Notes: a model not told the origin generated them from the letters alone. A stretch of 58,643 nt of DNA from Sphingobium estronivorans (GCF_008692605.1 NZ_LFCT01000031.1:1-58643); one strand, 5' to 3'. Shown: positions 34,474 through 43,506, numbered from the stretch's first letter. Numbers and translations are program-made.

Positions 34474-34506
34474 AAAAAGGGGCGCTCCCGGATGGGGCGC
34501 CCCTTG
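34474..34506 (-). terminator. Rho-independent terminator of the rplU-rpmA unit
   Basis: On the minus strand, AAGGGGCGCCCC ... GGGAGCGCCCCTT folds into a strong hairpin followed by TTTCTA. It lies about 90 bp downstream of rpmA, between it and the GNAT gene on the same strand. Confidence 0.75.
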
Positions 34507-34595
34507 TTTCCCTCGAACACCGGCGGAGTGACTAAAAGCCGTTCCGCCAGGAGGATCGCCCCGATTGCGAGGGACGATCCGTCATCGATCGTCCG

Positions 34596-34865
34596 TTATT
34601 CGGCTGCTTCGGCCATGGCGTCGACCGATACATATTTGCGGCCGAGCTTGCCGGTGTGGAATACCACGCGGCCTTCACCGAGCGCGAACAGCGTGTGGTC
34701 CTTGCCCATGCCGACGTTCCGGCCCGGGTAGACGCGCGTGCCGCGCTGGCGAATGATGATGTTGCCGCCGATCACTTCCTGACCGCCGAACTTCTTCACG
34801 CCAAGGCGCTTCGATTCCGAATCGCGACCGTTACGCGACGAACCGCCAGCTTTCTTATGTGCCAT
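34596..34865 (-). CDS. rpmA: 50S ribosomal protein L27
   Basis: 89 residues. Begins [20 protein letters not shown], the strongly conserved L27 N-terminus that reaches the peptidyl-transferase centre, then [20 protein letters not shown]. 27 bp downstream of rplU, same strand. Confidence 0.98.
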   Translation of the reverse strand: MAHKKAGGSSRNGRDSESKRLGVKKFGGQEVIGGNIIIRQRGTRVYPGRNVGMGKDHTLFALGEGRVVFHTGKLGRKYVSVDAMAEAAE

Positions 34866-34892
34866 GACCTAAACTCCTTGTTTCAGCTGCGC

Positions 34893-35189
34893 TCAGGCGA
34901 TCGACACGATCTTGAGGATCGTGTGATTCTGGCGGTGGCCGTTCTTGCGGCGGTAATTGTGACGACGGCGCTTCTTGAAGACGATGACCTTCTCGCCCTT
35001 CGCCTGCGCGACGATTTCAGCGGCAACGGTCAGCTTGGCTGCGTCCTTCACGTCGCTGCCTTCGCCGGCGAACAGGACGTCATCCAGAGTCACCTTGTCA
35101 CCAGCCTCACCGGCCAGCTTCTCGACGACGATCTTGTCTCCGGCGGCGACGCGATACTGCTTGCCGCCCGTGCGCACGATTGCGAACAT
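34893..35189 (-). CDS. rplU: 50S ribosomal protein L21
   Basis: 98 residues from the ATG at 35189 (an upstream in-frame start is unlikely). Conserved [17 protein letters not shown] at the start and [17 protein letters not shown] near the end. Binds 23S rRNA with L20. First gene of the rplU-rpmA unit. The 78 bp just upstream should hold the promoter. Confidence 0.98.
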   Translation of the reverse strand: MFAIVRTGGKQYRVAAGDKIVVEKLAGEAGDKVTLDDVLFAGEGSDVKDAAKLTVAAEIVAQAKGEKVIVFKKRRRHNYRRKNGHRQNHTILKIVSIA

Positions 35190-35367
35190 GGCTCTTCTCT
35201 TCTCGTTCAAATCTGCTTTACGCAGATCGACGAGGACATAAAGACCTTCCGACCCGCGCGGGAATGTGGCCCGCTACTGGAATGACTCGCTTCTGTCAAC
35301 CGGCAACACCGGCATTCGGGGCTGGTTTTTAGCCGGGTCACTCCCTATCTGTGTCGCGGAAGGGATA

Positions 35368-35775
35368 ATGTCACGCATGAGGCCAGCGCCATACAGGAAT
35401 GACGTCGGGCAGGCCCGGCTGTTCTTCATCCTGTCCCTGTGGCTGTCGCTCGGCGTGGCGCTGCTCAGTGCCCTGGCGCCCCTGGGGCCACCTTCGAGCC
35501 GATTGATGGGTTCGGCGTTCAACCCCGCGACGACCAGCGTCGTGCTGAAGGCGCGCGGCCAGGCGAATCCGATTGTGATCCGGGTGATCGAGCCGGATGG
35601 CGATGGGCGGGCGCCCACCCTGGCGCCCGCCGCGATCCGGCCGCCGGCCATGGCGGTGCTGTTGCCGGCTGTCCTCGTGTTCCAGCGCGTCCGCCGCATC
35701 CCGTCTTTCCATTCCCTGCCGTCCTTTCACCTTCTTTCCCTCGCGCGCGCCCGCGCGCCGCCCGCTTTTTTCTGA
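35368..35775 (+). CDS. Hypothetical protein with one membrane segment
   Basis: About 135 residues from the ATG at 35368, preceded by AAGGGA but with short spacing. One clear hydrophobic segment (LFFILSLWLSLGVALLSALA), then a hydrophilic Pro/Arg-rich tail. Composition is unusual and the frame could be partly fortuitous in this GC-rich stretch. Not recognised. It is in the right orientation to be upstream of the small membrane protein and the antiporter. Confidence 0.35.
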   Translation: MSRMRPAPYRNDVGQARLFFILSLWLSLGVALLSALAPLGPPSSRLMGSAFNPATTSVVLKARGQANPIVIRVIEPDGDGRAPTLAPAAIRPPAMAVLLPAVLVFQRVRRIPSFHSLPSFHLLSLARARAPPAFF

Positions 35776-35829
35776 CGCATCGCTTTCAGGCGGACCCTCC
35801 GGTCCCCCGTCAGGAAAAAGGAGCCTCCC

Positions 35830-35955
35830 ATGACCCGCAGAAGATCGGGACGCGGCGACCGCCGTCCGCCCCGTTGGTTCATGCCCGCCGTCATGGCGGG
35901 CCTCGGCATTGCCGGGGCGCTGCTGTCGGTGGCGATGCTTACGGTCGCTGAATAA
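35830..35955 (+). CDS. 41-residue small membrane protein
   Basis: ATG at 35830 with AAGGAG about 7 nt upstream, a stronger ribosome binding site than most in this window. It encodes a basic N-terminus (MTRRRSGRGDRRPPRW) and one hydrophobic helix (PAVMAGLGIAGALLSVAML), then a TAA stop. It lies 58 bp upstream of the KefB-like antiporter gene on the same strand and may be its small partner, which is an inference from position only. Confidence 0.5.
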   Translation: MTRRRSGRGDRRPPRWFMPAVMAGLGIAGALLSVAMLTVAE

Positions 35956-36013
35956 TGTAATACGCTGCTGGCGGAGGACAGGCTCCCCGCCCGCGGCCAG
36001 GGAAAGACAGTCT

Positions 36014-37636
36014 ATGCCCCACCACACGCCCCTGATCGGAACGATCGTAGCGGGCCTTGTCGTTGCCTTCATCATGGGCGCCATCGCCCATCGCCTGAAA
36101 TTGTCGCCGCTGGTCGGCTATCTGGTCGCCGGCATCATCGTCGGCCCTTTCACCCCGGGATTCGTCGCCAATGCCGGGCTGGCCAATGAGCTGGCGGAAA
36201 TCGGCGTCATCTTGCTGATGTTCGGCGTCGGCCTCCATTTCTCGCTGCGCGATCTGCTGTCGGTCCGCCATATCGCGGTGCCCGGCGCCATCGGTCAGAT
36301 CGCCGTGGCGACGCTGATGGGCATGGGCCTGGCCCATTATATGGGCTGGCCGTTGATGGGGGGGCTGGTCTTCGGTCTGGCGCTGTCGGTCGCGAGCACG
36401 GTGGTCCTGCTGCGCGCGCTGCAGGGTGCGGATCTGGTGGAAACCCGCCGTGGCCGCATCGCGGTCGGCTGGCTGATCGTGGAGGATCTGGTGATGGTCC
36501 TGGCGCTGGTGCTGCTTCCCCCCTTGGCCAGTGTCATGAACAACACCGATGCCGCCGGCGGGGCGGGGGCCTTGCTCGCGCCGCTGCTGGGCACCTTGCT
36601 GAAGGTCGCGGGCTTCGTCGCCCTGATGCTGGTGGTTGGCCGCCGCGTCATTCCCTGGGCGCTGCACTGGGTCGTGCACAGCGGCTCGCGCGAGCTGTTC
36701 CGTCTCGCCGTGCTCGCCATCGCGCTGGGCGTCGCCTTCGGCGCGGCCCTCGCCTTCGACGTCTCCTTCGCGCTGGGAGCCTTCTTCGCAGGCATGATCC
36801 TGGGCGAAACGCCGCTCAGCCGCCGGGCGACCGAGGAAACGCTGCCGTTGCGGGACGCCTTCGCGGTGCTCTTCTTCGTTTCGGTCGGCATGCTGTTCGA
36901 TCCGTCGGTCCTGATCGAACAGCCGTTGCCGCTGCTCGCCACCGTGGCGATCATCATTGTCGGCAAGTCCATCGCCGCCTTCGCCATCGTCCGCGCCTTC
37001 GGCCATCCCGGCGACACCGCGTTCACCATCGCGGCGAGCCTGGCGCAGATCGGCGAGTTTTCCTTCATCCTGGCCTCTTTGGGCACGGGCCTGGGCGTCC
37101 TGCCCGCCGAAGCGCGCGACCTGATCCTGGCGGGCGCGATCGTGTCCATCCTGCTCAATCCGCTGATCTTTTCGATCGTGGTGCGCGGCCACAAGCCGGA
37201 GGAAGAGGAAAAGGCGCCGGAAAAGCCGCTCATGGGCCATGTCATTCTGGTGGGCTATGGGCGGGTCGGCAAGCTGATCGCCACCCGGCTGGCCGAGCGC
37301 AATGTCCATTTCGTGCTGATGGAGGGCGATGCCGACCGCGCCGAGGAAGCGGAAGAGGCCGGCTTTTCGGTCGTCCGCGGCAGCGCGCTGGAGGACCGCC
37401 ACCTCCTCGCCGCCGGCATAAGCGAGGCTCGCCGCCTGCTGATCGCGGTGCCGGAGGGGTATGAAGGGGGCGCGATCCATGACCATGCGCGCCGCCTCAA
37501 CCCCCATCTCCAGGTCATCGCCCGGGCGCATTCGGATGCCGAGGTCGCGCATCTGGAAGGGCTGGGCGTGCCCCATGTCGTCATGGGCGAACGCGAACTG
37601 GCGGCGAAGATGCTGGCGCTCTGCGGCGCGGGATAG
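36014..37636 (+). CDS. KefB/YbaL-type cation:proton antiporter
   Basis: 540 residues. The N-terminal ~390 residues have about 12 membrane helices of the CPA2 (Na/H exchanger) fold, starting HHTPLIGTIVAGLVVAFIMG with the GYLVAGIIVGP motif. The C-terminal ~130 residues form a TrkA-N/RCK nucleotide-binding domain (HVILVGYGRVGKLIATRLAE). This layout matches YbaL/KefB potassium-proton antiporters. NAD(H)-type gating by the RCK domain is known for the family. Start chosen at the ATG at 36014. A terminator follows its stop. Confidence 0.9.
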   Translation: MPHHTPLIGTIVAGLVVAFIMGAIAHRLKLSPLVGYLVAGIIVGPFTPGFVANAGLANELAEIGVILLMFGVGLHFSLRDLLSVRHIAVPGAIGQIAVATLMGMGLAHYMGWPLMGGLVFGLALSVASTVVLLRALQGADLVETRRGRIAVGWLIVEDLVMVLALVLLPPLASVMNNTDAAGGAGALLAPLLGTLLKVAGFVALMLVVGRRVIPWALHWVVHSGSRELFRLAVLAIALGVAFGAALAFDVSFALGAFFAGMILGETPLSRRATEETLPLRDAFAVLFFVSVGMLFDPSVLIEQPLPLLATVAIIIVGKSIAAFAIVRAFGHPGDTAFTIAASLAQIGEFSFILASLGTGLGVLPAEARDLILAGAIVSILLNPLIFSIVVRGHKPEEEEKAPEKPLMGHVILVGYGRVGKLIATRLAERNVHFVLMEGDADRAEEAEEAGFSVVRGSALEDRHLLAAGISEARRLLIAVPEGYEGGAIHDHARRLNPHLQVIARAHSDAEVAHLEGLGVPHVVMGERELAAKMLALCGAG

Positions 37637-37645
37637 ATAGGGGAA

Positions 37646-37675
37646 GGGCCGCTCCATCGGGGAGCGGCCCTTTTT
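37646..37675. terminator. Bidirectional-type terminator between convergent genes
   Basis: GGGCCGCTCC / GGAGCGGCCC with a 5-nt loop, then TTTTT on the plus strand. It lies in the 43-bp gap between the convergent antiporter and DEAD-box helicase genes. It is strong for the antiporter and weaker for the helicase, because the left side carries no long A-run. Confidence 0.8.
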
Positions 37676-37679
37676 CCTG

Positions 37680-39425
37680 TCAGCGCGGCTTGCGCGGCCC
37701 GCCCCGCTTGGGACCGCCCTTGAAGGGGCGCGGGCTGTGCGCGGGCGGGCGCGGGCCGCGCCCGCCATTGGGGCGGCCCTTGCCGCGCGGACCTTCGCGC
37801 CGGTTTTCGCGGGCGGCCTCGCGGGGCGTGCCCTCGACCTGTTCGAAGGCGACTTCCGCGCCTTCGTCGCTCGCTTCCCCGGTGCGCTTCACCGCGCTGA
37901 TGAAGCGGGAGGCGATGGCGCTGGGAATCTCGAACAGCGTCTCATTGGCGGCGATGCGGATCGCGCCGATGTCCTGCCGCGACACATGGCCGCGACGGCA
38001 GATCAGCGGCAGGATCCAGCGCGGATCGGCGTTCTGCCGCCGCCCGATGTCCATGCGGAACCAGACAGTGTCCTCGAACCCCGGACGCGGTCCGTCGCGA
38101 CGGGGCGGCGCTTCGCTGGCGTCCAGTAGTTCCTCGGGCGCGGGCAGGGCGGCGCGGGCGCTCTTCACCAGCATCGCGGCGATTTCCTTGGCGGACTTCT
38201 GTTCCAGCAGCTCGGCGCCCAGCGCCCAGTCCTGCTCGTCCAGTTCGGCCCGCTCCATCAGCTTTTCGCGCAGACGGGCATTATCCTGTTCCTGGATCGC
38301 CTCCTTGCTCGGCGGGGTGCCCCATTCGACCGGGATCTTCGCGCCGCGCAGCATGGATTCGACCCGGCGGCGGCGCGGATAGGGCACGATCAGCACGGCC
38401 GTTCCCTTCTTGCCCGCGCGCCCGGTGCGGCCGGAACGGTGCTGCATCGTCTCCGCGTCGCGCGGAATTTCGACATGGACGACGAGCGAAAGATTGGGAA
38501 GGTCGATGCCGCGCGCCGCCACGTCGGTCGCCACGCACACCCGCGCCCGGCGGTCGCGCAGCGCCTGCAACGCATGGTTGCGCTCATTCTGGCTATGTTC
38601 GCCCGACAGCGCCACCGCTGCGAAGCCGCGCTCGGTCAGGCTGGAATGCAGGTGACGCACATTGTCGCGGGTCGCGCAGAACAGGATCGCCGTTTCCGCC
38701 TCATGATAGCGCAGCAGGTTGACCACGGCGTTCTCAATGTCGGCAGGGGCAACCGTCACCGCCTGATAGCTGATGTCGCCATGGCCGCGCTCGTCGCTGA
38801 CGGTGGAGATGCGCAGCGCATCTTTCTGGTAGCGCTTCGCCATCGCCACGATGGGCTTGGGCATGGTGGCGGAGAACAGCAGCGTGCGCCGCTCCTCCGG
38901 CGCGCCGTCGAGAATCTCCTCCAGATCCTCGCGGAAGCCCATGTCGAGCATTTCGTCGGCTTCATCGAGCACCACGGTTTTGAGGCCGGACAGGTCGAGC
39001 GCGCCCCGTTCCAGATGGTCGCGCAGGCGGCCCGGCGTGCCGACGACGATATGCGCGCCATGGCTGAGCGCTCGGCGTTCCTTGGCCGCGTCCATGCCGC
39101 CGACACAGGTCGCGATCCGCGCGCGGGCCTCGCCATAGAGCCATTCCAGCTCGCGGCTGACCTGCAACGCCAGTTCGCGCGTCGGCGCGATGGCGAGCGC
39201 CAGCGGGCGGCTGGCGACCGGAAGGCGGCTTTCCTTGCCCAGCAGTTCGCCCGCCATGGCCAGGCCGAAGGCGACGGTCTTGCCCGATCCGGTCTGCGCC
39301 GACACGATCAGGTCGCGGCCTTCGGCTTCGGGCTGGGTGACTTCGGCCTGCACCGGGGTCAGATTTTCATAGCCCTTCCGCGTCAGCGCGTCGGAAAGGA
39401 GGGGAGGGAGGTGTTCAAAACTCAT
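37680..39425 (-). CDS. DEAD-box RNA helicase with DbpA-type RNA-binding domain
   Basis: 581 residues. Motifs: Q-motif region (FEHLPPLLSDALTRKGYENL), AQTGSGKT, PTRELA, VLDEADEMLDMGF (DEAD), SATMP, and HRSGRTGRAGKKG. Around residue 455 a DbpA RNA-binding domain begins (RMDIGRRQNADPRWILP ... IAANETLFEIP). The tail is rich in Arg, Gly and Pro, typical of cold-shock DeaD/CsdA-like proteins. Probably acts in ribosome assembly or mRNA turnover. Confidence 0.93.
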   Translation of the reverse strand: MSFEHLPPLLSDALTRKGYENLTPVQAEVTQPEAEGRDLIVSAQTGSGKTVAFGLAMAGELLGKESRLPVASRPLALAIAPTRELALQVSRELEWLYGEARARIATCVGGMDAAKERRALSHGAHIVVGTPGRLRDHLERGALDLSGLKTVVLDEADEMLDMGFREDLEEILDGAPEERRTLLFSATMPKPIVAMAKRYQKDALRISTVSDERGHGDISYQAVTVAPADIENAVVNLLRYHEAETAILFCATRDNVRHLHSSLTERGFAAVALSGEHSQNERNHALQALRDRRARVCVATDVAARGIDLPNLSLVVHVEIPRDAETMQHRSGRTGRAGKKGTAVLIVPYPRRRRVESMLRGAKIPVEWGTPPSKEAIQEQDNARLREKLMERAELDEQDWALGAELLEQKSAKEIAAMLVKSARAALPAPEELLDASEAPPRRDGPRPGFEDTVWFRMDIGRRQNADPRWILPLICRRGHVSRQDIGAIRIAANETLFEIPSAIASRFISAVKRTGEASDEGAEVAFEQVEGTPREAARENRREGPRGKGRPNGGRGPRPPAHSPRPFKGGPKRGGPRKPR

Positions 39426-39745
39426 TCTATCATATCCGTCGGAGTGCGACCCGCCTCTGCCGACGGTATCTTATTCTGTGCCTGGCCCAAGTTTCCAGGC
39501 GTCCCATCCGGGTAGCGTCCCATCCCCCTCATCCGTGCGGGCGAAGCTTCGCAAAGCCGCGCTCATTCTTATGAAGTAGCAGAAGGTGGAACGACCCTCG
39601 ACCTTGCCCTGCAAGGCACCTTGGCATTCTCGCAAAAAGGAGAATGAATTGGGAAAGCCCCATATCACAGGACTGCCCAAAAAAGAAGAAAGCCTCCTTC
39701 CCCACGCGGAGGAAGGAGGCTCCCCTTAACTGTTACAGCGTCGGA
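39426..39745. other. Intergenic region upstream of the DEAD-box gene, with rplA terminator
   Basis: 320 bp. The right end holds a minus-strand terminator (39679-39721): GCCTCCTTCC / GGAAGGAGGC followed on the minus strand by TTTCTTCTTTTTT, ending the rplK-rplA transcript. Another dyad (CATTCTC / GAGAATG) lies near 39629-39650. I see no gene; the DEAD-box promoter should be here. Confidence 0.6.
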
Positions 39746-40444
39746 TCAGACCGAAGCGACTTCCGCCACGTCGACCTTCACGCCCGGACCCATCGAGGAC
39801 GACAGGGCGATCTTGCGGACATATTTGCCCTTCGAACCCGACGGCTTCGCCTTGACGATGGCGTCGACGAACGCGTCGAAATTCTTGCGCAGGTCAGCGG
39901 CCGAGAAGCTCGCCTTGCCGAGGCCAGCGTGGATGATGCCGGCCTTTTCGACACGGAATTCGATCTGACCGCCCTTGGCGGCCTTCACGGCTTCGGCGAC
40001 GTTCGGCGTCACGGTGCCCAGCTTCGGGTTCGGCATCAGACCCTTGGGACCCAGAACCTTACCCAGGCGACCGACCAGACCCATCATGTCGGGGGTGGCG
40101 ATCACGCGCTGGAAGTCGATGTTGCCGGCCTGGATCGATTCCAGCAGGTCCTCGGCGCCCACGATGTCGGCGCCAGCGGCGGTCGCGGCATCGGCCTTGT
40201 CGCCACGGGCGAACACGGCGACGCGGACGTCCTTGCCGGTGCCGGCGGGCAGGGTGACGACGCCACGGACCATCTGGTCGGCGTGACGCGGATCGACGCC
40301 CAGGTTGATCGCGATTTCGACGCTTTCGTCGAACTTCGCGGTCGCGTGGGTCTTGATCAGGCCCAGCGCTTCATCGACGCCGTGCAGCTTTTCCTTGTCA
40401 ACGGCAGCGGCCAGAACCTTGGCCTTCTTCGTCAGCTTTGCCAT
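39746..40444 (-). CDS. rplA: 50S ribosomal protein L1
   Basis: 232 residues. [14 protein letters not shown] start, then [20 protein letters not shown] and [17 protein letters not shown], the L1 signature. L1 binds 23S rRNA and can repress its own operon. Directly 4 bp after rplK in the usual order. Confidence 0.98.
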   Translation of the reverse strand: MAKLTKKAKVLAAAVDKEKLHGVDEALGLIKTHATAKFDESVEIAINLGVDPRHADQMVRGVVTLPAGTGKDVRVAVFARGDKADAATAAGADIVGAEDLLESIQAGNIDFQRVIATPDMMGLVGRLGKVLGPKGLMPNPKLGTVTPNVAEAVKAAKGGQIEFRVEKAGIIHAGLGKASFSAADLRKNFDAFVDAIVKAKPSGSKGKYVRKIALSSSMGPGVKVDVAEVASV

Positions 40445-40448
40445 GGTC

Positions 40449-40880
40449 TTAGCCCTCCACCACTTCGAGGCCCATCGCGCGGGCGGAGCCTTCGATGATC
40501 TTCGTCGCCGCGTCGATGTCGTTCGCGTTCAGGTCGGCCATCTTGGCCTGCGCGATTTCAGCGAGCTGGGCGCGGGTGATCTTGCCGGCGACGACCTTGC
40601 CCGGTTCCTTGGAACCCGACTTCAGGTTGACGGCCTTCTTGATCAGATAGGTGGCGGGCGGCTGCTTCGTGACGAAGCTGAACGAACGGTCCGCATAGAC
40701 GGTGATGATGGTCGGCAGCGGGGTGCCCTTTTCCATCTTTTCCGTCGAGGCGTTGAACGCCTTGCAGAATTCCATGATGTTCACACCGCGCTGACCCAGC
40801 GCCGGACCGATCGGCGGCGAGGGGTTGGCGGCTCCAGCGGGCACCTGGAGCTTGATATAGCCCGTAATCTTCTTGGCCAT
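40449..40880 (-). CDS. rplK: 50S ribosomal protein L11
   Basis: 143 residues from the ATG at 40880 (an in-frame ATG at 40886 is less likely). [38 protein letters not shown] and the C-terminal rRNA-binding [10 protein letters not shown] are diagnostic. nusG lies upstream, separated by a palindromic repeat. Confidence 0.98.
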   Translation of the reverse strand: MAKKITGYIKLQVPAGAANPSPPIGPALGQRGVNIMEFCKAFNASTEKMEKGTPLPTIITVYADRSFSFVTKQPPATYLIKKAVNLKSGSKEPGKVVAGKITRAQLAEIAQAKMADLNANDIDAATKIIEGSARAMGLEVVEG

Positions 40881-40948
40881 TTTCACTCTCTTTCAAGTTA
40901 AGCGGTCAGACAGCGGACTTAAAATCCGCCTCCCGCACTTTCCCCTGT

Positions 40949-41029
40949 CGTCATCCCAGCGCAGGCTGGGATCTCAGACCGCAAGGGAACGGTCTGAGGC
41001 ACGAGATCCCAGCCTGCGCTGGGATGACG
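40949..41029. repeat. REP-like double palindrome between nusG and rplK
   Basis: Perfect 27-bp inverted arms (40949-40975 and 41003-41029, each containing TCATCCCAGCGCAGGCTGGG or its complement) enclose a second 7-bp hairpin, CAGACCG / CGGTCTG. The GTCATCCCAGC..GCTGGGAT motif is a common REP-type signature of sphingomonad genomes. In an mRNA it would fold very stably. Confidence 0.8.
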
Positions 41030-41033
41030 TGAA

Positions 41034-41570
41034 TTACTTCGAAAGCTCGACCTGCTCGAAGTCGAGCTCGACCGGCGTGGCACGACCGAAGATCGACACC
41101 GACACCTTGACGCGGCTCTTTTCGAAATCCAGCTCCTCGACGGTGCCGTTGAAGCTCGCGAACGGGCCGTCCAGCACCTTGACGCTGTCGCCGATCTCGT
41201 AATCGACGTTGACCATGTGCTTGGGCGCGGCCTCGGCCGCCTTCTGCGCGCCGAAATAGCGCGCCGCCTCGGCTTCGCTGATCGCCTGCGGCTTGCCCGA
41301 CGAACCCAGAAAACCCGTCACCTTCGGCGTGTTCTTGACGAGGTGGTAGATATCGTCGTTCATCGCCAGCTTGGCGAGGACATAGCCGGGCATGAACTTG
41401 CGCTCGACCTGCACCTTCTTGCCGCGCTTCACCTCGGTCACGGTCTCGGTGGGGACTTCCACCTGCTCGACCAGCTGGGAGAGGCCCATGCGCTCGGCTT
41501 CGGACAGGATCGATTCCTTGACCTTGTTCTCGAAGCCCGAATAGGCGTGGATGATGTACCAGCGCGCCAT
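41034..41570 (-). CDS. nusG: Transcription termination/antitermination protein NusG
   Basis: 178 residues. ARWYIIHAYSGFENKVKESI (NGN domain start), FMPGYVLAKL, and the KOW motif YEIGDSVKVLDGPFASFNG. Binds RNA polymerase and links it to Rho or ribosomes. It lies between secE and rplK in the classic order. Confidence 0.98.
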   Translation of the reverse strand: MARWYIIHAYSGFENKVKESILSEAERMGLSQLVEQVEVPTETVTEVKRGKKVQVERKFMPGYVLAKLAMNDDIYHLVKNTPKVTGFLGSSGKPQAISEAEAARYFGAQKAAEAAPKHMVNVDYEIGDSVKVLDGPFASFNGTVEELDFEKSRVKVSVSIFGRATPVELDFEQVELSK

Positions 41571-41596
41571 GTTACCGTCTCAAACTCCCGACCTTA

Positions 41597-41703
41597 GCGA
41601 TTTACTTGAAAATCGCGGCAATCTCACAAACCCAGCGCGATTTACTTGAAAATCGCGGCAATCTCATAAACCCAGCGCGATTTACTTGAAAATCGCGGCA
41701 ATC
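41597..41703. repeat. Three tandem 40-bp repeats with hairpin
   Basis: Units begin at 41597, 41637 and 41677 (period 40; the third is cut after 27 bp). Each contains GCGATTT-ACTTGA-AAATCGC, a 7-bp hairpin, then GGCAATCTCA. The copies differ only at one position (C or T in TCAYAAACCC). They fill the gap between secE and nusG. Confidence 0.9.
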
Positions 41704-41710
41704 AAAAACT

Positions 41711-41917
41711 TCAGGCCTGGCCAGCGGCAAAGGCCAGCAGCCATTGCACGATCGCACCGAAGAAGGTGTCGATGCCGAAGAAGAACAGACCCAACAGCGA
41801 TGTCATGATGACCACCATCACGCCGGTCATGATCGTTTCGCGGCCGGTGGGCCACACGATCTTCGACGCTTCGGTCTTCACCTGATTGACGAATTCGCCC
41901 GGAGAAACCTTCGCCAT
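41711..41917 (-). CDS. secE: Preprotein translocase subunit SecE
   Basis: 68 residues from the ATG at 41917. Conserved amphipathic FVNQVKTEASKIVWPTGRET followed by one membrane helix (VMVVIMTSLLGLFFFGID). The short single-TM form is normal outside enterobacteria. Downstream of tRNA-Trp and upstream of nusG, the standard context. Confidence 0.96.
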   Translation of the reverse strand: MAKVSPGEFVNQVKTEASKIVWPTGRETIMTGVMVVIMTSLLGLFFFGIDTFFGAIVQWLLAFAAGQA

Positions 41918-42073
41918 CGCCTGTCTCAAACCCTTCGAACAAACACCAAAGCGCGAAGCAACAGTCCGCCCTCCCGATCCCGCCCATGTCGGCGTCCGGG
42001 GGTGCGGCCGCGCTTCGCGACCCATTCTTCGCCCGGAGTGGCGCAGCGCCGCTCCAAACACCATCAACCGCGC

Positions 42074-42113
42074 TTAGCCGCGAAACCTTGGCTTTACAAG
42101 GCTTCGCGGCTTA
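42074..42113. repeat. Inverted repeat between tRNA-Trp and secE
   Basis: TTAGCCGCGAAACCTTG / CAAGGCTTCGCGGCTTAA, one mismatch and a short loop. On the minus strand it directly follows the tRNA, so it may serve in processing or partial termination. No T-run. Confidence 0.5.
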
Positions 42114-42118
42114 ATGCT

Positions 42119-42194
42119 TGGCAGGAGTGGAGGGACTCGAACCCCCGGCATTCGGTTTTGGAGACCGACGCTCTACCAGCTGAGCTACACTCCT
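42119..42194 (-). tRNA. tRNA-Trp (CCA)
   Basis: 76 nt on the minus strand. Acceptor AGGAGTG / CACTCCT, discriminator G and encoded CCA; D-arm TAGCTCAGCTGGTAGAGC; anticodon loop with CCA; T-loop GGTTCGAGTCC. Upstream of secE as in many bacteria. Confidence 0.97.
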
Positions 42195-42250
42195 GTGCCG
42201 GCGAAGGAGGGCGCTTTAGCGTGGCCCGCCGGGGAGGGCAAGGGGGGAAG

Positions 42251-43474
42251 TTACAGGAAATTTCCGCCCTTCATGATCCGTCGCACGCGACCCTGCACCG
42301 GAAGGCGATCGAAGGGCGTGTTTCCGGCCTGCGCGGCCATTTTTTCCGAATCGACGATCCAGGGGGCGTCGGGATCGATGAAGATCAGGTCCGCCGCGCT
42401 CCCGGCGGTGAAGGCGCCCGCGTCGATGCCCAATATCCTCGCCGGATTGGCGCTGAGCAGCGTCATCAGGCGGTTGAGGCCCAGATGCCCCTCCCGCACC
42501 AGATTGAGCGCGAGCGCGAGAAGCGTTTCCGCCCCCGCCATGCCCGGCGCGGCGTCGGCGAAGGGCAGGCGCTTGTCCTCCGGCCCGCGCGGGTCGTGGC
42601 TGGAGGTGATGACGTCGATCGTGCCGTCCGCGACCGCCGCGATCGACGCCTTGCGGTCCTCTTCCGACCGGAGCGGTGGCGACAGGCGCGCGAAGGTGCG
42701 GAAATCCGTCACCGCCTGGTCGTTGAGGAACAGATAGGCCGGGCTGATCCCGCATGTGACCTTCAATCCTTCGGCCTTGGCGGCGCGGATCAGATCGAAT
42801 CCCGCTGCGGTCGTCACCAGCCGGAAATGGATCGCCGCGCCTGTCGCCCGCGCCAGCATGATGTCGCGCGCCATCGCCATCGCCTCGGCGCAGGCGGGCG
42901 CGTGCGACAGGCCGAGGCGCGTCGCCGTCTCGCCGCTGGTCGCGACGGCCTTGCCCGCCAGCCCGCCATCCTCGGCATGGGCGATGACGGTCAGTCCGAG
43001 GCCGGACGCATAGGCCAGCACCCGCATCATCACGCCCGAATCGGCGATCCACTGGCGCCCGGTGCCCACGGCCTTGGCGCCGGCTGCCTGCATCATGCCG
43101 ATCTCGGCCAGTTCGGCGCCCTTCAGGCCGCGCGTCGCGGCTGCAATCGGATGCACCCAGAAATCGGGCTTCCCTGCCCGCGTCGCCTGCCGGATGAGGG
43201 CGGCATCGTCCAGGGCCGATGACTGGTCGGGCATCAGTGCGGCCCGCGTGATCCCGCCGAAATGGAAGGCGGGCTTGTCCGTGGCGAAGACGCCGAGGTC
43301 GATCAGGCCCGGCGCGACCACCAACCCGGCGGCATCGATCCTTTCCGCGTCCCCCGGCACGGCCACATCGCCCGCCGCGACGATCCGGTCGCCTTCGATC
43401 AGGATCGTGCCGTCGGTGACTTCCTTACCCGCCGGGTCGGCCAGCTTGCCGTTGATGATGGCAATAGTCTTCAT
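42251..43474 (-). CDS. pyrX: Dihydroorotase-like protein lacking metal ligands (PyrC'/PyrX)
   Basis: 407 residues from the ATG at 43474 (AAGGA upstream); an ATG at 43516 has GGAGG too close. The amidohydrolase fold is clear (VVAPGLIDLGVF, IAHAEDGGLAG, SANPARILGI). However, the H-x-H metal site that follows GLIDL in active enzymes is replaced (GVFATDKPAF), the second His of the HxxH motif is changed (IHFRLVTTAAG), and the TPHH region reads SPAYLF. It is therefore probably the non-catalytic partner of aspartate carbamoyltransferase. The gene begins within 35 bp of the end of pyrB on the same strand. Confidence 0.8.
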   Translation of the reverse strand: MKTIAIINGKLADPAGKEVTDGTILIEGDRIVAAGDVAVPGDAERIDAAGLVVAPGLIDLGVFATDKPAFHFGGITRAALMPDQSSALDDAALIRQATRAGKPDFWVHPIAAATRGLKGAELAEIGMMQAAGAKAVGTGRQWIADSGVMMRVLAYASGLGLTVIAHAEDGGLAGKAVATSGETATRLGLSHAPACAEAMAMARDIMLARATGAAIHFRLVTTAAGFDLIRAAKAEGLKVTCGISPAYLFLNDQAVTDFRTFARLSPPLRSEEDRKASIAAVADGTIDVITSSHDPRGPEDKRLPFADAAPGMAGAETLLALALNLVREGHLGLNRLMTLLSANPARILGIDAGAFTAGSAADLIFIDPDAPWIVDSEKMAAQAGNTPFDRLPVQGRVRRIMKGGNFL

Positions 43475-43506
43475 CGCCACCGATTCCTTATTGTTGACCG
43501 GGATGC

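Noticed and set aside
35939..37768. A 609-codon minus-strand frame opposite the KefB-like antiporter
   Set aside because: The plus strand encodes a full membrane/RCK protein with a terminator after it; the antisense product is a Gln/Asp/His-rich shadow.
39471..39680. A 69-codon minus-strand frame upstream of the DEAD-box gene
   Set aside because: No ribosome binding site, low-complexity composition, and it overlaps a promoter/terminator region.
41597..41703. Tandem 40-bp repeats considered as a CRISPR array
   Set aside because: The units are directly adjacent and identical along their whole length, with no unique spacers and no cas genes.
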